Part shown: piece by piece, positions 17,198-26,497 of the stretch
Layout: every line of letters starts with the position of its first letter
Numbering within the stretch: position 1 is the first letter of the stretch
Origin: Lactobacillus sp.
GTDB taxonomy: Bacteria; Bacillota; Bacilli; Lactobacillales; Lactobacillaceae
Assembly: GCF_014803895.1 (NCBI RefSeq)
Contig: NZ_JAAVAU010000023.1
Span: forward strand, 1-64,000
Direction: 5' to 3'
DNA: 64,000 nucleotides
Program-made: the position numbers and the translations under genes
The notes under the pieces: model-generated
What the model was told of the DNA's origin: nothing
Databases searched by the model: none
The model's input: only the letters and a program-made list of their open reading frames with translations

Positions 17198-18013
17198 ATG
17201 AAAAAATATCGTAGGATTTTGCTAGTGCCGCTAGTTTTAGCATTAATTCTTACTTTAGCGGGATGTGGAAAGAAGAGTTCTAAAAATGTGTATCAAGAAG
17301 TCAAGCAATCTAAGACAATTGTTTGGGGCGTACGAGCAGATACACGTTTATTTGGGTTAATGAGTGTTAATAACGGTCAAATTGAAGGCTTTGAGATTGA
17401 TTTAGCAAAGGCTTTAACCAAACAGATGTTAGGTAAAAATGCAAAAGCTAAGTTTGTTCAGACTACTCCTAAGACAAGAATTCCACTTTTAAAAAATGGT
17501 AACATTGATGCTATTTTAGCTACAATGACAATTACACCAGAGCGTGCAAAGCAAGTAGATTTTACTGAATCTTATTTTCCATCAGGTCAGTCACTTTTAG
17601 TGCCAGATAATTCAAAAATAAAAAGTGTAAAAGATTTAAATGGAAAAACCGTTTTAGCAGTTAAAGGAACTACAGCGGTTGATAATATCGCCAAGTTTGC
17701 TCCAAAAGCCAAAGTTCTTGAATATGATGATTATGGTCAAGCTTTTACTGCTTTAAAAGCAGGTCAAGGTCAAGCAATGACTACAGATAATGGTGTTTTA
17801 GCAGGCATTGCTAATGAGAATCATGGCTATAAGCTTGTTGGCGGAACATTTACTAAAGAACCATATGGGATCGCTGTAAATAAAGGTCAAACAGAGATGC
17901 TTAAGAAAATCAATCAGGCTTTAGCACAAATTAAGAAAAATGGTACGTATCATAAGCTTATACAAAAATGGTTTGGTGGAGTACCAGGTTTTAAGGAGGT
18001 TGAAAATGAATGA
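17198..18013 (+). CDS. glnH: Glutamine/glutamate ABC transporter binding lipoprotein
   Basis: 271 residues. Lipoprotein with lipobox LAGC (cysteine about residue 23) and an amino-acid-binding domain sharing IVWGVRADTRLFG, IEGFEIDLAKALT, ATMTITPERAKQVDF and VKGTTAV with the orphan paralog at 15467-16297. The ATG at 17198 is preferred over the GTG at 17189 because AGGTGG precedes it. The last codons overlap the next permease start by 4 bp (ATGA), a sign of translational coupling. Ligand assignment to glutamine or glutamate is by family and operon context only. Confidence 0.9.
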   Translation: MKKYRRILLVPLVLALILTLAGCGKKSSKNVYQEVKQSKTIVWGVRADTRLFGLMSVNNGQIEGFEIDLAKALTKQMLGKNAKAKFVQTTPKTRIPLLKNGNIDAILATMTITPERAKQVDFTESYFPSGQSLLVPDNSKIKSVKDLNGKTVLAVKGTTAVDNIAKFAPKAKVLEYDDYGQAFTALKAGQGQAMTTDNGVLAGIANENHGYKLVGGTFTKEPYGIAVNKGQTEMLKKINQALAQIKKNGTYHKLIQKWFGGVPGFKEVENE

Positions 18014-18648
18014 TAGGGATTTTAACTAGTCACTGGTCTGAATTCATTACTGGGTTTGGAAATACAATTTTATGTAGTTTAATTGCCTTATTTTTTAGTT
18101 TAGTTTTGGGGATTGGCTTTGCATTATTGGAAGTTTCTCCAATTAAATTTTTGCGCGTAATTGCTAAGATTTATATTGAACTGTTTCGTAATATTCCGTT
18201 ACTAGTTATTACAATGGTATTTTACCTAGTTATTCCGCAATTTTTCTTTAAAATTTCTGGATTTGTTGCCGGTACAATTGGTTTGAGCTTATATACATCA
18301 GCTTTTATTGCTGAAAATATTCGTGCCGGCATTAACTCCGTTGGTGAAGGACAAATGGAAGGGGCTCTCTCCAATGGTATGACTTATACCCAAGCAATGA
18401 GATACGTTGTTTTGCCTCAAGCTATGAAAATTGTCATTCCACCATTAGGTAACCAATTTGTTAACTTGATAAAAAATTCATCAGTTTTAGCCTTTGTTGC
18501 TGGATTTGATTTAATGTATCAAGCTGATGTGGTAGCATTATCTTCCTTCCAAACAATTAATACGTATATAATTGTTGGGGTATTTTATTTGATTTTGACT
18601 TTGCCACTTAGTTACTATATGCGTTATCTTGAAAAGAAATTGAATTAG
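18010..18648 (+). CDS. glnM: Glutamine ABC transporter permease (first)
   Basis: 212 residues with about five membrane segments, HisM/GlnP family. The EAA loop AEGQMEGALSNGMTYTQAM-like segment (about residues 113-135) contacts the ATPase, and the N-terminal ELFRNIPLLVI motif is typical of polar amino acid permeases. A strong AAGGAGG lies 10 bp before the start codon inside the end of the binding protein gene. It pairs with the following permease to form the membrane channel. The symbol follows the usual lactobacillus naming glnQHMP. Confidence 0.88.
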   Translation: MIGILTSHWSEFITGFGNTILCSLIALFFSLVLGIGFALLEVSPIKFLRVIAKIYIELFRNIPLLVITMVFYLVIPQFFFKISGFVAGTIGLSLYTSAFIAENIRAGINSVGEGQMEGALSNGMTYTQAMRYVVLPQAMKIVIPPLGNQFVNLIKNSSVLAFVAGFDLMYQADVVALSSFQTINTYIIVGVFYLILTLPLSYYMRYLEKKLN

Positions 18649-18663
18649 AAGGAGGAAGAATAG

Positions 18664-19317
18664 ATGGGAAATTTTGCTCAAGCATATTCATGGGTTGATA
18701 TTCGCTTCCTCTTACAAGGACTTTGGGTGACAATCTATGTGTCTTTGATTTCAATTGCTTTAAGTTTTGTAGTTGGACTAGTCTTTGGTTTTATTAGAAA
18801 TATGAAAATCAAGTATGTCTCTGCCATTGTTGGTTTTTGTATTGATATTATCAGAAATTTACCATTGCTTTTGATTATCTTCTTTACTTATTTTGGTTTA
18901 CCAGAATTAGGAATAGTTACTAATCCAACAGTTGCTTCAATTATTGCCCTGGTAGTATTTGAAGGTGCCATGTTAGCAGAAATTGTTCGTAGTGGGATCA
19001 ATGCTGTGCCAAAAGGCCAAATGGAAGGTGCTCGTTCAAATGGTATGACTTACATGCAAGCTATGATTCATGTTATCTTACCACAAGCACTTCACAAGAT
19101 GATTCCTGCCTTATTATCACAATTTGTCTCATTAATTAAGGATACTTCTTTGGCTACAATTATCGTTTTACCGGAATTGTTGTTCCATGCGCAAATTATT
19201 TATAGTCAAAATTCAACCTACTTGATTCCAATGTACTTAATAATTTCTGTAATGTATTTTGTAGTATGTTTTTCACTTTCTATGGTAGCAAGTCATCTAC
19301 AAAAGAAATTTAATTAA
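18664..19317 (+). CDS. glnP: Glutamine ABC transporter permease (second)
   Basis: 217 residues with about five membrane segments. It contains IIRNLPLLLIIFF near the N-terminus and the EAA loop VPKGQMEGARSNGM (about 115-128), as in its partner. It is the last gene of the operon, 15 bp after the first permease behind AGGAGG, and ends at a bidirectional terminator. Confidence 0.88.
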   Translation: MGNFAQAYSWVDIRFLLQGLWVTIYVSLISIALSFVVGLVFGFIRNMKIKYVSAIVGFCIDIIRNLPLLLIIFFTYFGLPELGIVTNPTVASIIALVVFEGAMLAEIVRSGINAVPKGQMEGARSNGMTYMQAMIHVILPQALHKMIPALLSQFVSLIKDTSLATIIVLPELLFHAQIIYSQNSTYLIPMYLIISVMYFVVCFSLSMVASHLQKKFN

Positions 19318-19326
19318 TTATTAAAT

Positions 19327-19369
19327 AAAAAGAGACCCAGTTATGTTTTTCATAACGAGGTCTCTTTTT
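19327..19369. terminator. Bidirectional terminator between the glutamine operon and udk
   Basis: Stem AAAAGAGACC...TTATG paired with CATAA...GGTCTCTTTT. T-runs on both strands serve the converging genes. Confidence 0.88.
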
Positions 19370-19376
19370 ACTTTTA

Positions 19377-20006
19377 TTAAGCTAAAACTGAACGAATCTT
19401 GGTAGTAAGCATATCAATGGCAACATCATTTTCTCCACCTTCTGGCACAATGATATCAGCATAACGCTTAGTAGGTTCGATAAATTGATGATACATTGGT
19501 TTAACAGTAGCTAAGTATTGTTTAATTACTGAGTTTACTGAACGACCACGTTCTTCAGTATCACGTTCAAGACGTCTGATAAAACGAATGTCATCATCTG
19601 TGTCAACGAATACTTTGATGCTCATCAGGTCGCGTAATTTTTCATCAGAAAGAACTAAAATTCCTTCTAATAAGATAATATCGGCAGGCTCAGTATGAAT
19701 TGTTTCATCACTACGAGTATGAGCTGTAAAATCATAAACTGGCATTTCTATAGATTGCCGATTCATTAATTGACTTAATTGATTAATCAATAAAGGCATG
19801 TCGAAGGCATCAGGGTGATCATAATTAATTTTTTGACGTTCTGACATTGGTAGATGGTCATTATTCTTATAATAAGAATCTTGCGTAACAATCAAAATAT
19901 GATCATCTTGGTGTAAGGTTTCATAAATTTCATGGGCAATAGTAGTTTTACCACTACCAGAACCACCGGCAATACCAATAATAATGGGACGTTTATTTGT
20001 TTGCAT
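19377..20006 (-). CDS. udk: Uridine kinase
   Basis: 209 residues. It phosphorylates uridine and cytidine with ATP or GTP in pyrimidine salvage. P-loop GGSGSGKTT (about 14-22), [16 protein letters not shown] and [17 protein letters not shown] are all family landmarks. The start at MQTNKRP is supported by GGAGC upstream; a longer in-frame start has no ribosome site. It is monocistronic on the minus strand, functionally linked to the uracil permease at 481-1797 and the nucleoside hydrolase at 29847. Confidence 0.95.
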   Translation of the reverse strand: MQTNKRPIIIGIAGGSGSGKTTIAHEIYETLHQDDHILIVTQDSYYKNNDHLPMSERQKINYDHPDAFDMPLLINQLSQLMNRQSIEMPVYDFTAHTRSDETIHTEPADIILLEGILVLSDEKLRDLMSIKVFVDTDDDIRFIRRLERDTEERGRSVNSVIKQYLATVKPMYHQFIEPTKRYADIIVPEGGENDVAIDMLTTKIRSVLA

Positions 20007-20150
20007 TGGGAAGCTCCTTTTTTTAACTATTACCATGATACCCTATTATTTCAATAAAATCGCGTTAATAAAAAATTTTTCTTTAAAAATTTAAAAATAA
20101 ATACTTATAAATTAGAAGAATCTATAAAATTAGTTTGTTGAGAAGGAAGC

Positions 20151-20166
20151 TATCCTATCTAGGATA
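20151..20166. promoter_or_regulatory. 16-bp palindrome upstream of the glutamine leader promoter
   Basis: TATCCTA-TC-TAGGATA is a perfect inverted repeat 36 bp upstream of the -35 box at 20202. It could bind a dimeric regulator of the downstream transporter or of the divergent udk. No other copy was noticed in the window. Confidence 0.4.
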
Positions 20167-20201
20167 ATTATCAGATATGTTGCAAAAGTTACTAAATAAT
20201 G

Positions 20202-20230
20202 TTGCAATTTAAAAAATAGTAATGTAACAT
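20202..20230 (+). promoter_or_regulatory. Promoter of the glutamine transporter leader
   Basis: TTGCAA, 17-bp spacer, TAACAT. It predicts transcription from about 20237 and hence a leader of about 285 nt before the transporter start at 20524. Confidence 0.6.
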
Positions 20231-20273
20231 TAAGCGTAGCTTAAATTTAACTGAACGAAAGGAAGGGGAAATC

Positions 20274-20372
20274 ATGTTCAAATCTTTATTAACTATTGAT
20301 CAACTACGACGAATCATGGGTTACATGTCATCAGATTTATTTGGTAAAGATTTTGGCATGGTCTCTTCCTGA
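20274..20372 (+). CDS. Putative 32-residue leader peptide of the glutamine transporter
   Basis: A short ORF with a strong ribosome site (AAAGGAAGGGG) seven bases before the ATG: MFKSLLTIDQLRRIMGYM, then SSDLFGKDFGMVSS and a TGA stop. It lies in the leader between the predicted promoter and the transporter gene and is followed by a small hairpin (20402-20416) and a terminator (20436-20484). Codons 19-22 (bases 20328-20338) can pair with the left arm of that terminator, which is the layout of a translation-coupled attenuator. No run of glutamine or other control codons is evident, so the sensed signal is not clear. It may instead be a functional small protein. I do not recognise a family. Confidence 0.55.
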   Translation: MFKSLLTIDQLRRIMGYMSSDLFGKDFGMVSS

Positions 20373-20435
20373 TTCCATTGCTTAAAATTTAAATAATCAA
20401 ACTTCAGCAACTGAAGCTTTAAATATCTTTTCTAA

Positions 20436-20484
20436 AAAATCGATGATGTCTAACCCTGAACTCAGTAACATCACCGATTTTTTT
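20436..20484 (+). terminator. Terminator/attenuator in the glutamine transporter leader
   Basis: AAAATCGATGATGT pairs with ACATCACCGATTTT (13 of 14 pairs) around an 18-nt loop and runs into seven T residues. It lies 40 bp upstream of the transporter start, so its activity would decide whether the transporter is transcribed. Bases 20437-20446 can alternatively pair with 20328-20338 inside the leader ORF. Confidence 0.65.
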
Positions 20485-20523
20485 GTATTATTATGCATTT
20501 TTATTCATGAGAGGAATTTATTA

Positions 20524-22026
20524 ATGGAAAAAGGAAAGCTATTTAAATGCTTGTTAGTAATTATAGCAGTGTTTGCAATGTGTTTTTCAACCGCAGCTCC
20601 TAGTTATGCAGCTAGCTCTAGTCAAACAAAGACCACTAAAAAAGTGGCTAGAGGATCTGTTTTAAAGAAAATCAAGGCAAAAAAAGAATTAGTGGTAGGT
20701 ACTTCTGCAGACTATCCACCCCTTGAATTTACAACAAATATTAATGGTAAAACTAAATATGTTGGGATTGATATCGAATTAGCTAAAGAAATTGCTAAGG
20801 GCATGGGAGTAAAGCTTGTAATTAAAAATATGAGTTTTGACTCATTATTGGTTGCTTTGGAAACTGGCAAGATTGATATGGTTATTTCTGCAATGACGCC
20901 AACGCCAGAGCGTAAACAAAGTGTTGATTTTTCTAAAATTTATTACAAGCCAAGTGGTGAATATTTCTTAATTAATAAAAAAGATGCTACCAAGTATACA
21001 AGTGTGAAGAGCCTTAAAGGAAAAACTGTAGGTGCTCAAACTGGTAGTATTCAATACAGTGAAGTTAAATCACAAATGAAAGGATCAACTGTTAAGGGTT
21101 TAGGCAAGCTTAATAACTTGGTTTTAGCCCTCCAAACTGGTAAAGTTTCTGCAGTATTGATGGAAGAATTAACTGCTAAAGCTTATGCAGAAAATAACAA
21201 AAGTTTAAAGGCAGTTAAAGCTGACATTAAAGATAATGCTTCTGGAAACGCGATTGCTATTGCTAAAGGTCAATCAGATTTAGTAGCAGCAGTTAATAAA
21301 ACTGTTGATAAAGTTAAAAAAGAAGATTTAGTTAATAAAAAATACTTGCCAGAAGCTGCTAAATATATGAAGACAGCAAGCAAGACTAATAAGATGAGCC
21401 AGTACTGGAGCTATTTTGTTAAGGGTATTTGGTACACTATTGTTATTACTATTTTTTCAGTAGTAATTGGTATCATTTTAGGTGTTATTTTAGCTTTAAT
21501 GCGTTTATCTAAGAATAAGGTTATTCATTGGATTGCTGTAGCTTACATTGAATTTATTCGTGGTACGCCACAAATGGTACAAATTTTGTTTGTTTATTTT
21601 GGAATAGGTTATCTGATTTCTAATCTTTCTGCTATTGTGGCTGGTATTATCGCAATCGGACTTAATTCTGGAGCTTATGTAGCTGAAGATATTCGGTCAG
21701 GAATTGATTCTCTTCCTAAAGGGCAGATTGAAGCAGCGCGTTCACTTGGACTTAGTCAAGCTAAGGCATACCGTTATGTAATTATTCCCCAGGCAATTAG
21801 AAATATTTGGCCAGCATTAGGTAATGAGTTTATTACGTTATTGAAAGATAGCTCGTTAGTTTCGGTTATTGGGGTTTCTGAATTAATGTATCAAACGCAA
21901 TTAGTTCAAACATCAACTTATCGTGGTGTGTTGCCATTATTTATTGCTATGATTATTTATTTCATCATGACATTTTCATTAACTAGATTATTGAATTACT
22001 TTGAAAGACGGATGAAGAATGACTAA
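20524..22026 (+). CDS. Fused glutamine-binding protein and permease (GlnP type)
   Basis: 500 residues in one chain: signal peptide (cleavage near SYAASS), a family-3 amino-acid-binding domain (about residues 50-275, with [13 protein letters not shown] and [18 protein letters not shown]), then an ABC permease (about 290-500) with the coupling loop [14 protein letters not shown]. This is the lactic acid bacterial GlnPQ architecture, in which a covalently attached receptor feeds the permease dimer; lactococcal GlnP has two receptor domains, this one has one. The start at 20524 follows GAGAGGA; the upstream in-frame ATG at 20443 lies inside the leader terminator and is rejected. Its ATPase follows with an 8-bp overlap. 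Confidence 0.92.
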   Translation: MEKGKLFKCLLVIIAVFAMCFSTAAPSYAASSSQTKTTKKVARGSVLKKIKAKKELVVGTSADYPPLEFTTNINGKTKYVGIDIELAKEIAKGMGVKLVIKNMSFDSLLVALETGKIDMVISAMTPTPERKQSVDFSKIYYKPSGEYFLINKKDATKYTSVKSLKGKTVGAQTGSIQYSEVKSQMKGSTVKGLGKLNNLVLALQTGKVSAVLMEELTAKAYAENNKSLKAVKADIKDNASGNAIAIAKGQSDLVAAVNKTVDKVKKEDLVNKKYLPEAAKYMKTASKTNKMSQYWSYFVKGIWYTIVITIFSVVIGIILGVILALMRLSKNKVIHWIAVAYIEFIRGTPQMVQILFVYFGIGYLISNLSAIVAGIIAIGLNSGAYVAEDIRSGIDSLPKGQIEAARSLGLSQAKAYRYVIIPQAIRNIWPALGNEFITLLKDSSLVSVIGVSELMYQTQLVQTSTYRGVLPLFIAMIIYFIMTFSLTRLLNYFERRMKND

Positions 22027-22756
22027 AATACTCGATATACAACACTTAAAGAAAAATTTTGGTAAAAATGAGGTTCTTAAAGATATCTCAGCTAGTGTGA
22101 AGAAAGGACAAGTTATTACAATTATTGGCCCCTCTGGTTCTGGGAAAAGTACCTTACTTCGCTGTTTAAATGTGTTAGAACAGCCAACTTCTGGTAAAGT
22201 AATTTTTGATGGTAAAGATCTAACGCATATTGATGAAAAAGAACTAGATCAATTACGCGAAAAAATGGGAATGGTATTTCAAAATTTTAATCTTTTCCCA
22301 AATATGAACGTAGTTGAAAATGTAAAGTTAGCACCAATGAAGGTTAAAGGAATGAGTGATGGAGAAGCTGAAAAGATAGCTTTAGATTTACTTGAGAAAG
22401 TAGGATTAAAGGATCGTGCTACTCAATCACCGGCGAGTCTTTCAGGAGGACAACAACAACGTGTTGCTATTGCAAGAGCATTGGCAATGAAGCCAGAAGT
22501 AATGTTGTTTGATGAACCAACGAGTGCTCTTGATCCGGAAATGGTTGGGGAAGTTTTAAAAACTATGCAAGATTTAGCAGATTCTGGGATGACAATGGTC
22601 ATTGTTACTCATGAAATGGGATTTGCTAAAGAAGTTTCTGATGTTGTCTGGTTTATGGCTGACGGGTATCTTCAAGAAACTGGAACTCCTGAGGAAATTT
22701 TTGATAATCCACAATCCAATCGGGCTAAAGATTTTTTATCTAAGGTTCTTAAATAG
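22019..22756 (+). CDS. Amino-acid ABC transporter ATPase partnering the fused permease
   Basis: 245 residues, canonical GlnQ-type ATPase. Walker [11 protein letters not shown]-loop [11 protein letters not shown], signature LSGGQQQR, Walker [15 protein letters not shown] and VTHEMGFA are intact. The gene overlaps the fused receptor-permease gene by 8 bp, so the two form a complete GlnPQ-type importer. It is paralogous to the ATPase at 16451-17188, giving this region two separate polar amino acid importers. Confidence 0.93.
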   Translation: MTKILDIQHLKKNFGKNEVLKDISASVKKGQVITIIGPSGSGKSTLLRCLNVLEQPTSGKVIFDGKDLTHIDEKELDQLREKMGMVFQNFNLFPNMNVVENVKLAPMKVKGMSDGEAEKIALDLLEKVGLKDRATQSPASLSGGQQQRVAIARALAMKPEVMLFDEPTSALDPEMVGEVLKTMQDLADSGMTMVIVTHEMGFAKEVSDVVWFMADGYLQETGTPEEIFDNPQSNRAKDFLSKVLK

Positions 22757-22788
22757 AAGTTATACTAATCTTATATTTCATTTATCAC

Positions 22789-22816
22789 AAAAAAGAGATT
22801 TAAAAATCTCTTTTTT
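22789..22816 (+). terminator. Terminator of the fused glutamine transporter operon
   Basis: AAAAAAGAGATT-TAAA-AATCTCTTTTTT, 12-bp stem and T-run. Confidence 0.88.
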
Positions 22817-22902
22817 GTTTGTTCGCCTCAGGGTATTGTTGGAGGCGGTTTATATGATAGAATAAAAATGATTATTTTTATAAATTTATCTTGGAGAATC
22901 AA

Positions 22903-23772
22903 ATGACTAAACAAAGATTACGCAAATTTATTATTTTCTTTGTTTCAATCTTAATGGCTTTTGTCATAACGGGATGTGCGAGAAATAATGATAAGAAGAT
23001 AACCATTGTCGGTTCAAGTGCGATGCAACTTTTAGCAGAACAGGCCGGTAACGATTACCGCTTAACTCACACGGATAGTAACATCGTTGTTCAAGGTGGT
23101 GGATCTGGTACAGGATTAAGCCAAGTTCAAGCTGGAGCTGTTGAAATTGGAACTTCTGATGTTTTTGCAGAAACTCAAAAGGGAATCAGTGCACATAAAT
23201 TAACAGATTATAAAATTGCTGTGGTCGGAATTGTACCAATTGTTAATAAAAACGTTGGAGTCAAAAATTTAACCACCCAACAATTAAAAGATATTTTTAC
23301 TGGTAAAATTAAAAATTGGAAAGAAGTTGGCGGTAAAGATTTAGCAATTACAGTAATTAATCGTTCTAAAGGTAGTGGTACACGTTCTACTTTTGAAAGT
23401 ATTGTCTTAAAAGGAGCTACTCCAATTAAGGCTCAAGAGCAAGATTCTAATGGTACTGTAAGAAAGATTGTAAGTTCAACACCAGGAACAATATCTTATA
23501 TTTCCTTCCCATATGCTAGTGACAAAAATATTCAAAAATTAAGTTTAAATGGTGTTGCACCAACTAATGCAAATGTTACTACTAATAAGTGGCAACTTTG
23601 GTCTTATGAACACATGTATGTTCAAAAAGATGCACCAAAGTATGTTAAAGATTTCATCAAATATATGCTTTCTTCTAAAGTTCAAAAAGATTTAGTACCA
23701 AAGTTAGGCTATATCAGTATTGATGATATGAAAATTGTCAGAGATAGTGACAATAAGGTAGTAAAAGAATAG
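22903..23772 (+). CDS. pstS: Phosphate ABC transporter binding lipoprotein
   Basis: 289 residues. Lipoprotein with lipobox ITGC (cysteine about residue 25) that captures inorganic phosphate outside the membrane. Phosphate-site segments GSSAMQ, GGGSGTGLSQV, GTSDVF and SKGSGTRSTFE are clear. The start is the ATG at 22903 with GGAG upstream. It is the first gene of pstSCAB1B2-phoU. A possible promoter (TTGTTG-16-TAGAAT, about 22838-22865) precedes it. No PhoP box could be assigned by eye. Confidence 0.95.
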   Translation: MTKQRLRKFIIFFVSILMAFVITGCARNNDKKITIVGSSAMQLLAEQAGNDYRLTHTDSNIVVQGGGSGTGLSQVQAGAVEIGTSDVFAETQKGISAHKLTDYKIAVVGIVPIVNKNVGVKNLTTQQLKDIFTGKIKNWKEVGGKDLAITVINRSKGSGTRSTFESIVLKGATPIKAQEQDSNGTVRKIVSSTPGTISYISFPYASDKNIQKLSLNGVAPTNANVTTNKWQLWSYEHMYVQKDAPKYVKDFIKYMLSSKVQKDLVPKLGYISIDDMKIVRDSDNKVVKE

Positions 23773-23784
23773 GATAGCTTTTAA

Positions 23785-24780
23785 ATGAATAATAAAAAAG
23801 ATTTAAAGCAAGTGGTAAATCAAGCTTTAGCAGAGCAAAAAGTACCACATGTTAAGCTGAAGAAAATAGGAGCTGATAAGGTCGATGTTGATAAGCTGAC
23901 CAAACCTTCTAAGGAAACCCATCAAGAATATTGGGGTAAAGGTTTAACTTATGCAGCAATTATCCTAATCATTATATTGGTAGTTTCTATTATTGGTTTT
24001 ATTGCTGTACATGGTTTAGCGACATTTTTCCAAGATCATGTTAATGTTCTTCACTTTTTGACTTCAACAGATTGGAATCCAGGTGATGGTAAGAATCATG
24101 TTGGGGCCGCTGCAATGATTGTAACCTCCTTTGCTGTAACTATTCTAGCAGCTTTAGTAGCAACTCCGTTTGCTATTGCAGTTGCTTTATTCATGACTGA
24201 ATATTCAAGTAAAAAAGGTGGACGCTTCCTCCAATCAGTTATGGAGTTATTAGTGGGTATTCCTTCAGTTGTTTATGGTTTTTTAGGATTAACAATTATT
24301 GTACCTTTTATTAGAAATATCTTTGGTGGTACTGGTTTTGGTATTTTAGCAGCTACTTTAGTTTTGTTTGTGATGGTTTTACCAACTATAACTTCATTAA
24401 CTGTTGATAGTTTAAAGGCTGTACCTAACCATTATCGTAAAGCTTCTGCAGCTTTAGGTGCTACTCATTGGCAAACTATTTATAAAGTGGTTTTACGTGT
24501 GGCTGCTCCTAGAATTATGACAGCAGTCATCTTTGGTATGGCAAGAGCTTTTGGGGAAGCGTTAGCTGTACAAATGGTCATTGGTAATGCAGTACTTATG
24601 CCATATAATTTAGTCAGTCCATCAGCAACTTTGACAAGTCAATTAACGAGCCAAATGGGAAATACAGTTATGGGTACTTTACCTAATAATGCTTTGTGGT
24701 CACTTGCATTATTGTTACTGATTATGGCATTATTCTTTAACTTCTTAGTCCGCTTGATTGGTAAGAAAGGACAGAAATAA
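23785..24780 (+). CDS. pstC: Phosphate ABC transporter permease PstC
   Basis: 331 residues, six membrane segments after a cytoplasmic N-terminal extension of about 50 residues. Markers are ELLVGIPSVVYGFLG (about 152-166) and the coupling loop with YRKASAALGATHWQT. It forms the channel with PstA. It follows pstS by 12 bp. Confidence 0.94.
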   Translation: MNNKKDLKQVVNQALAEQKVPHVKLKKIGADKVDVDKLTKPSKETHQEYWGKGLTYAAIILIIILVVSIIGFIAVHGLATFFQDHVNVLHFLTSTDWNPGDGKNHVGAAAMIVTSFAVTILAALVATPFAIAVALFMTEYSSKKGGRFLQSVMELLVGIPSVVYGFLGLTIIVPFIRNIFGGTGFGILAATLVLFVMVLPTITSLTVDSLKAVPNHYRKASAALGATHWQTIYKVVLRVAAPRIMTAVIFGMARAFGEALAVQMVIGNAVLMPYNLVSPSATLTSQLTSQMGNTVMGTLPNNALWSLALLLLIMALFFNFLVRLIGKKGQK

Positions 24781-24781
24781 T

Positions 24782-25672
24782 ATGAATGCAAAAGCAAAAG
24801 ACAAAGTAGCTACTGCGGTTATTTATGCTTTAGTGAGCATTGTTGTGGTTATTCTTGTTGGAATTGTTGGCAATATTTTAGTTTCAGGTGTACCGCACTT
24901 ATCATGGCATTTTTTGACATCGGAAGCTTCTTCTTATCAAGCCGGTGGAGGGGTAAGAGATCAACTTTTTAACTCATTGTATTTGTTAGTTTTAACTATG
25001 ATTATATCTTTACCAATTGCATTAGGTGCCGCAATTTATTTGGCAGAATATGCAAAAGATAATTGGTTTACTAACCTAATTAGAACTACAATTGAAATAT
25101 TAAGTTCATTACCATCCATTGTTGTGGGTTTATTCGGATATTTACTATTTGTTGTTCAATTTGGCTTTGGCTTTTCTATTATTTCAGGTGCCTTAGCTTT
25201 AACTTTTTTTAATTTACCAACTTTAACAAGTAATATTGAACAAGCAATCAAAGGTGTACCACAAGCTCAACATGATGCTGGCTTGGCCCTGGGCCTTTCT
25301 AATTGGAAGACTATTCGAGGAATTGTACTTCCTGCAGCACTTCCAGGAATTTTAACAGGAATAATTCTAAGCGCTGGACGAATTTTTGGTGAAGCAGCTG
25401 CTCTAATTTATACAGCAGGTCAAAGTGGTTCGACAATTGATTATAGTAATTGGAATCCATTGAGTCCGACTAGTTTTTTGAATGTGATGCGTCCAGCAGA
25501 AACTTTAGCTGTTCATATTTGGAAAGTTAATACTGAAGGTATTATTCCTGATGCTGATATAGTTTCAGCTGCAACTTCGGCTTTGTTGATTATTGTAGTA
25601 ATTTTATTCAATTTAGGTGCTCGTGCTTTAGGTAATCACTTATACCGTAAGTTAACTGCAGCTAAATCTTAA
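24782..25672 (+). CDS. pstA: Phosphate ABC transporter permease PstA
   Basis: 296 residues, six membrane segments. It contains EILSSLPSIVVGLFGY and the coupling loop QAQHDAGLALGLSNWKT, the counterparts of those in PstC. The start is the ATG one base after the pstC stop, with GAAAGGA inside the end of pstC; a longer frame reading through that stop region is not used. Confidence 0.94.
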   Translation: MNAKAKDKVATAVIYALVSIVVVILVGIVGNILVSGVPHLSWHFLTSEASSYQAGGGVRDQLFNSLYLLVLTMIISLPIALGAAIYLAEYAKDNWFTNLIRTTIEILSSLPSIVVGLFGYLLFVVQFGFGFSIISGALALTFFNLPTLTSNIEQAIKGVPQAQHDAGLALGLSNWKTIRGIVLPAALPGILTGIILSAGRIFGEAAALIYTAGQSGSTIDYSNWNPLSPTSFLNVMRPAETLAVHIWKVNTEGIIPDADIVSAATSALLIIVVILFNLGARALGNHLYRKLTAAKS

Positions 25673-25684
25673 GGAGAATTTTTG

Positions 25685-26485
25685 ATGCAAGATGTAAGTG
25701 AAGCAAAAACCCATATTAAAACATTTGATCCTGATGATGAAATTCTTTCTACAAAAGATTTGAGCGTTTTTTATGGTGGAACAATTCAAAAGTTATTTAA
25801 TGCGAGTCTCCAATTTAAAAAAAATTCAATTACTGCCTTAATAGGTGGGTCTGGTTCAGGTAAGTCTACTTTTCTACGTTCAATTAATCGTATGAATGAC
25901 AAAGTTGCTAAAGTAACTGGAGAAATTTGGTACCACGGCTTGGATATTAATAAAAACAATATTAATGTTTATGAGTTAAGAAAGAATATTGGAATGGTTT
26001 TTCAAAAACCTAATCCATTTCCAAAATCAATTAGAGAAAATATTGTTTATGCCTTAAAAGCTAATGGTGAAAAGGATAAAAAAGAGCTTGATAAAATTGT
26101 TGAAGAGAGTTTGCGTGCTGCAGCTCTCTGGGATGAAGTAAAGGATGATTTGGATAAAAGTGCCTTGGCACTGTCAGGTGGTCAGCAACAAAGATTATGT
26201 ATAGCAAGGGCTTTAGCTCTTAAGCCAGAAGTAATTTTGTTAGATGAGCCAGCAAGTGCTTTGGATCCAGTATCAACATCTAAGCTTGAAGATACGCTAA
26301 AGCAGTTGCGCAGTGATTATACAATGATTATGGTTACACACAATATGCAGCAGGCTTCGCGTATCAGCGATTATACTGCGTTCTTTCATTTAGGCCATGT
26401 GCTTGAATATGATAAAACAGAAAATATTTTTACTAACCCACAAGGTAAAATTACAGAAGATTATATTCGTGGTAGTTTTGGATAG
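25685..26485 (+). CDS. pstB: Phosphate ABC transporter ATPase PstB (first copy)
   Basis: 266 residues. ATPase of the phosphate importer: Walker [11 protein letters not shown]-loop VFQKPNPFPKSI, signature LSGGQQQR, Walker B ILLDEPASALDPVS, switch VTHNMQQASR. The Walker A loop begins GG rather than the usual GP, a minor variant. It carries a 25-residue N-terminal extension relative to the second copy. AAGGAG lies 8 bp before the ATG. Two consecutive pstB genes are usual in lactic acid bacteria. Confidence 0.94.
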   Translation: MQDVSEAKTHIKTFDPDDEILSTKDLSVFYGGTIQKLFNASLQFKKNSITALIGGSGSGKSTFLRSINRMNDKVAKVTGEIWYHGLDINKNNINVYELRKNIGMVFQKPNPFPKSIRENIVYALKANGEKDKKELDKIVEESLRAAALWDEVKDDLDKSALALSGGQQQRLCIARALALKPEVILLDEPASALDPVSTSKLEDTLKQLRSDYTMIMVTHNMQQASRISDYTAFFHLGHVLEYDKTENIFTNPQGKITEDYIRGSFG

Positions 26486-26497
26486 GGGGATCCTCTG

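Noticed and set aside
20443..20523. Upstream extension of the fused glutamine transporter
   Set aside because: The ATG at 20443 lies inside the terminator stem and would put 27 polar and non-polar residues before the signal peptide; GAGAGGA supports the start at 20524.
22602..22865. 87-residue ORF overlapping the end of the GlnQ-type ATPase
   Set aside because: Out of frame with a conserved ATPase gene and crossing its terminator.
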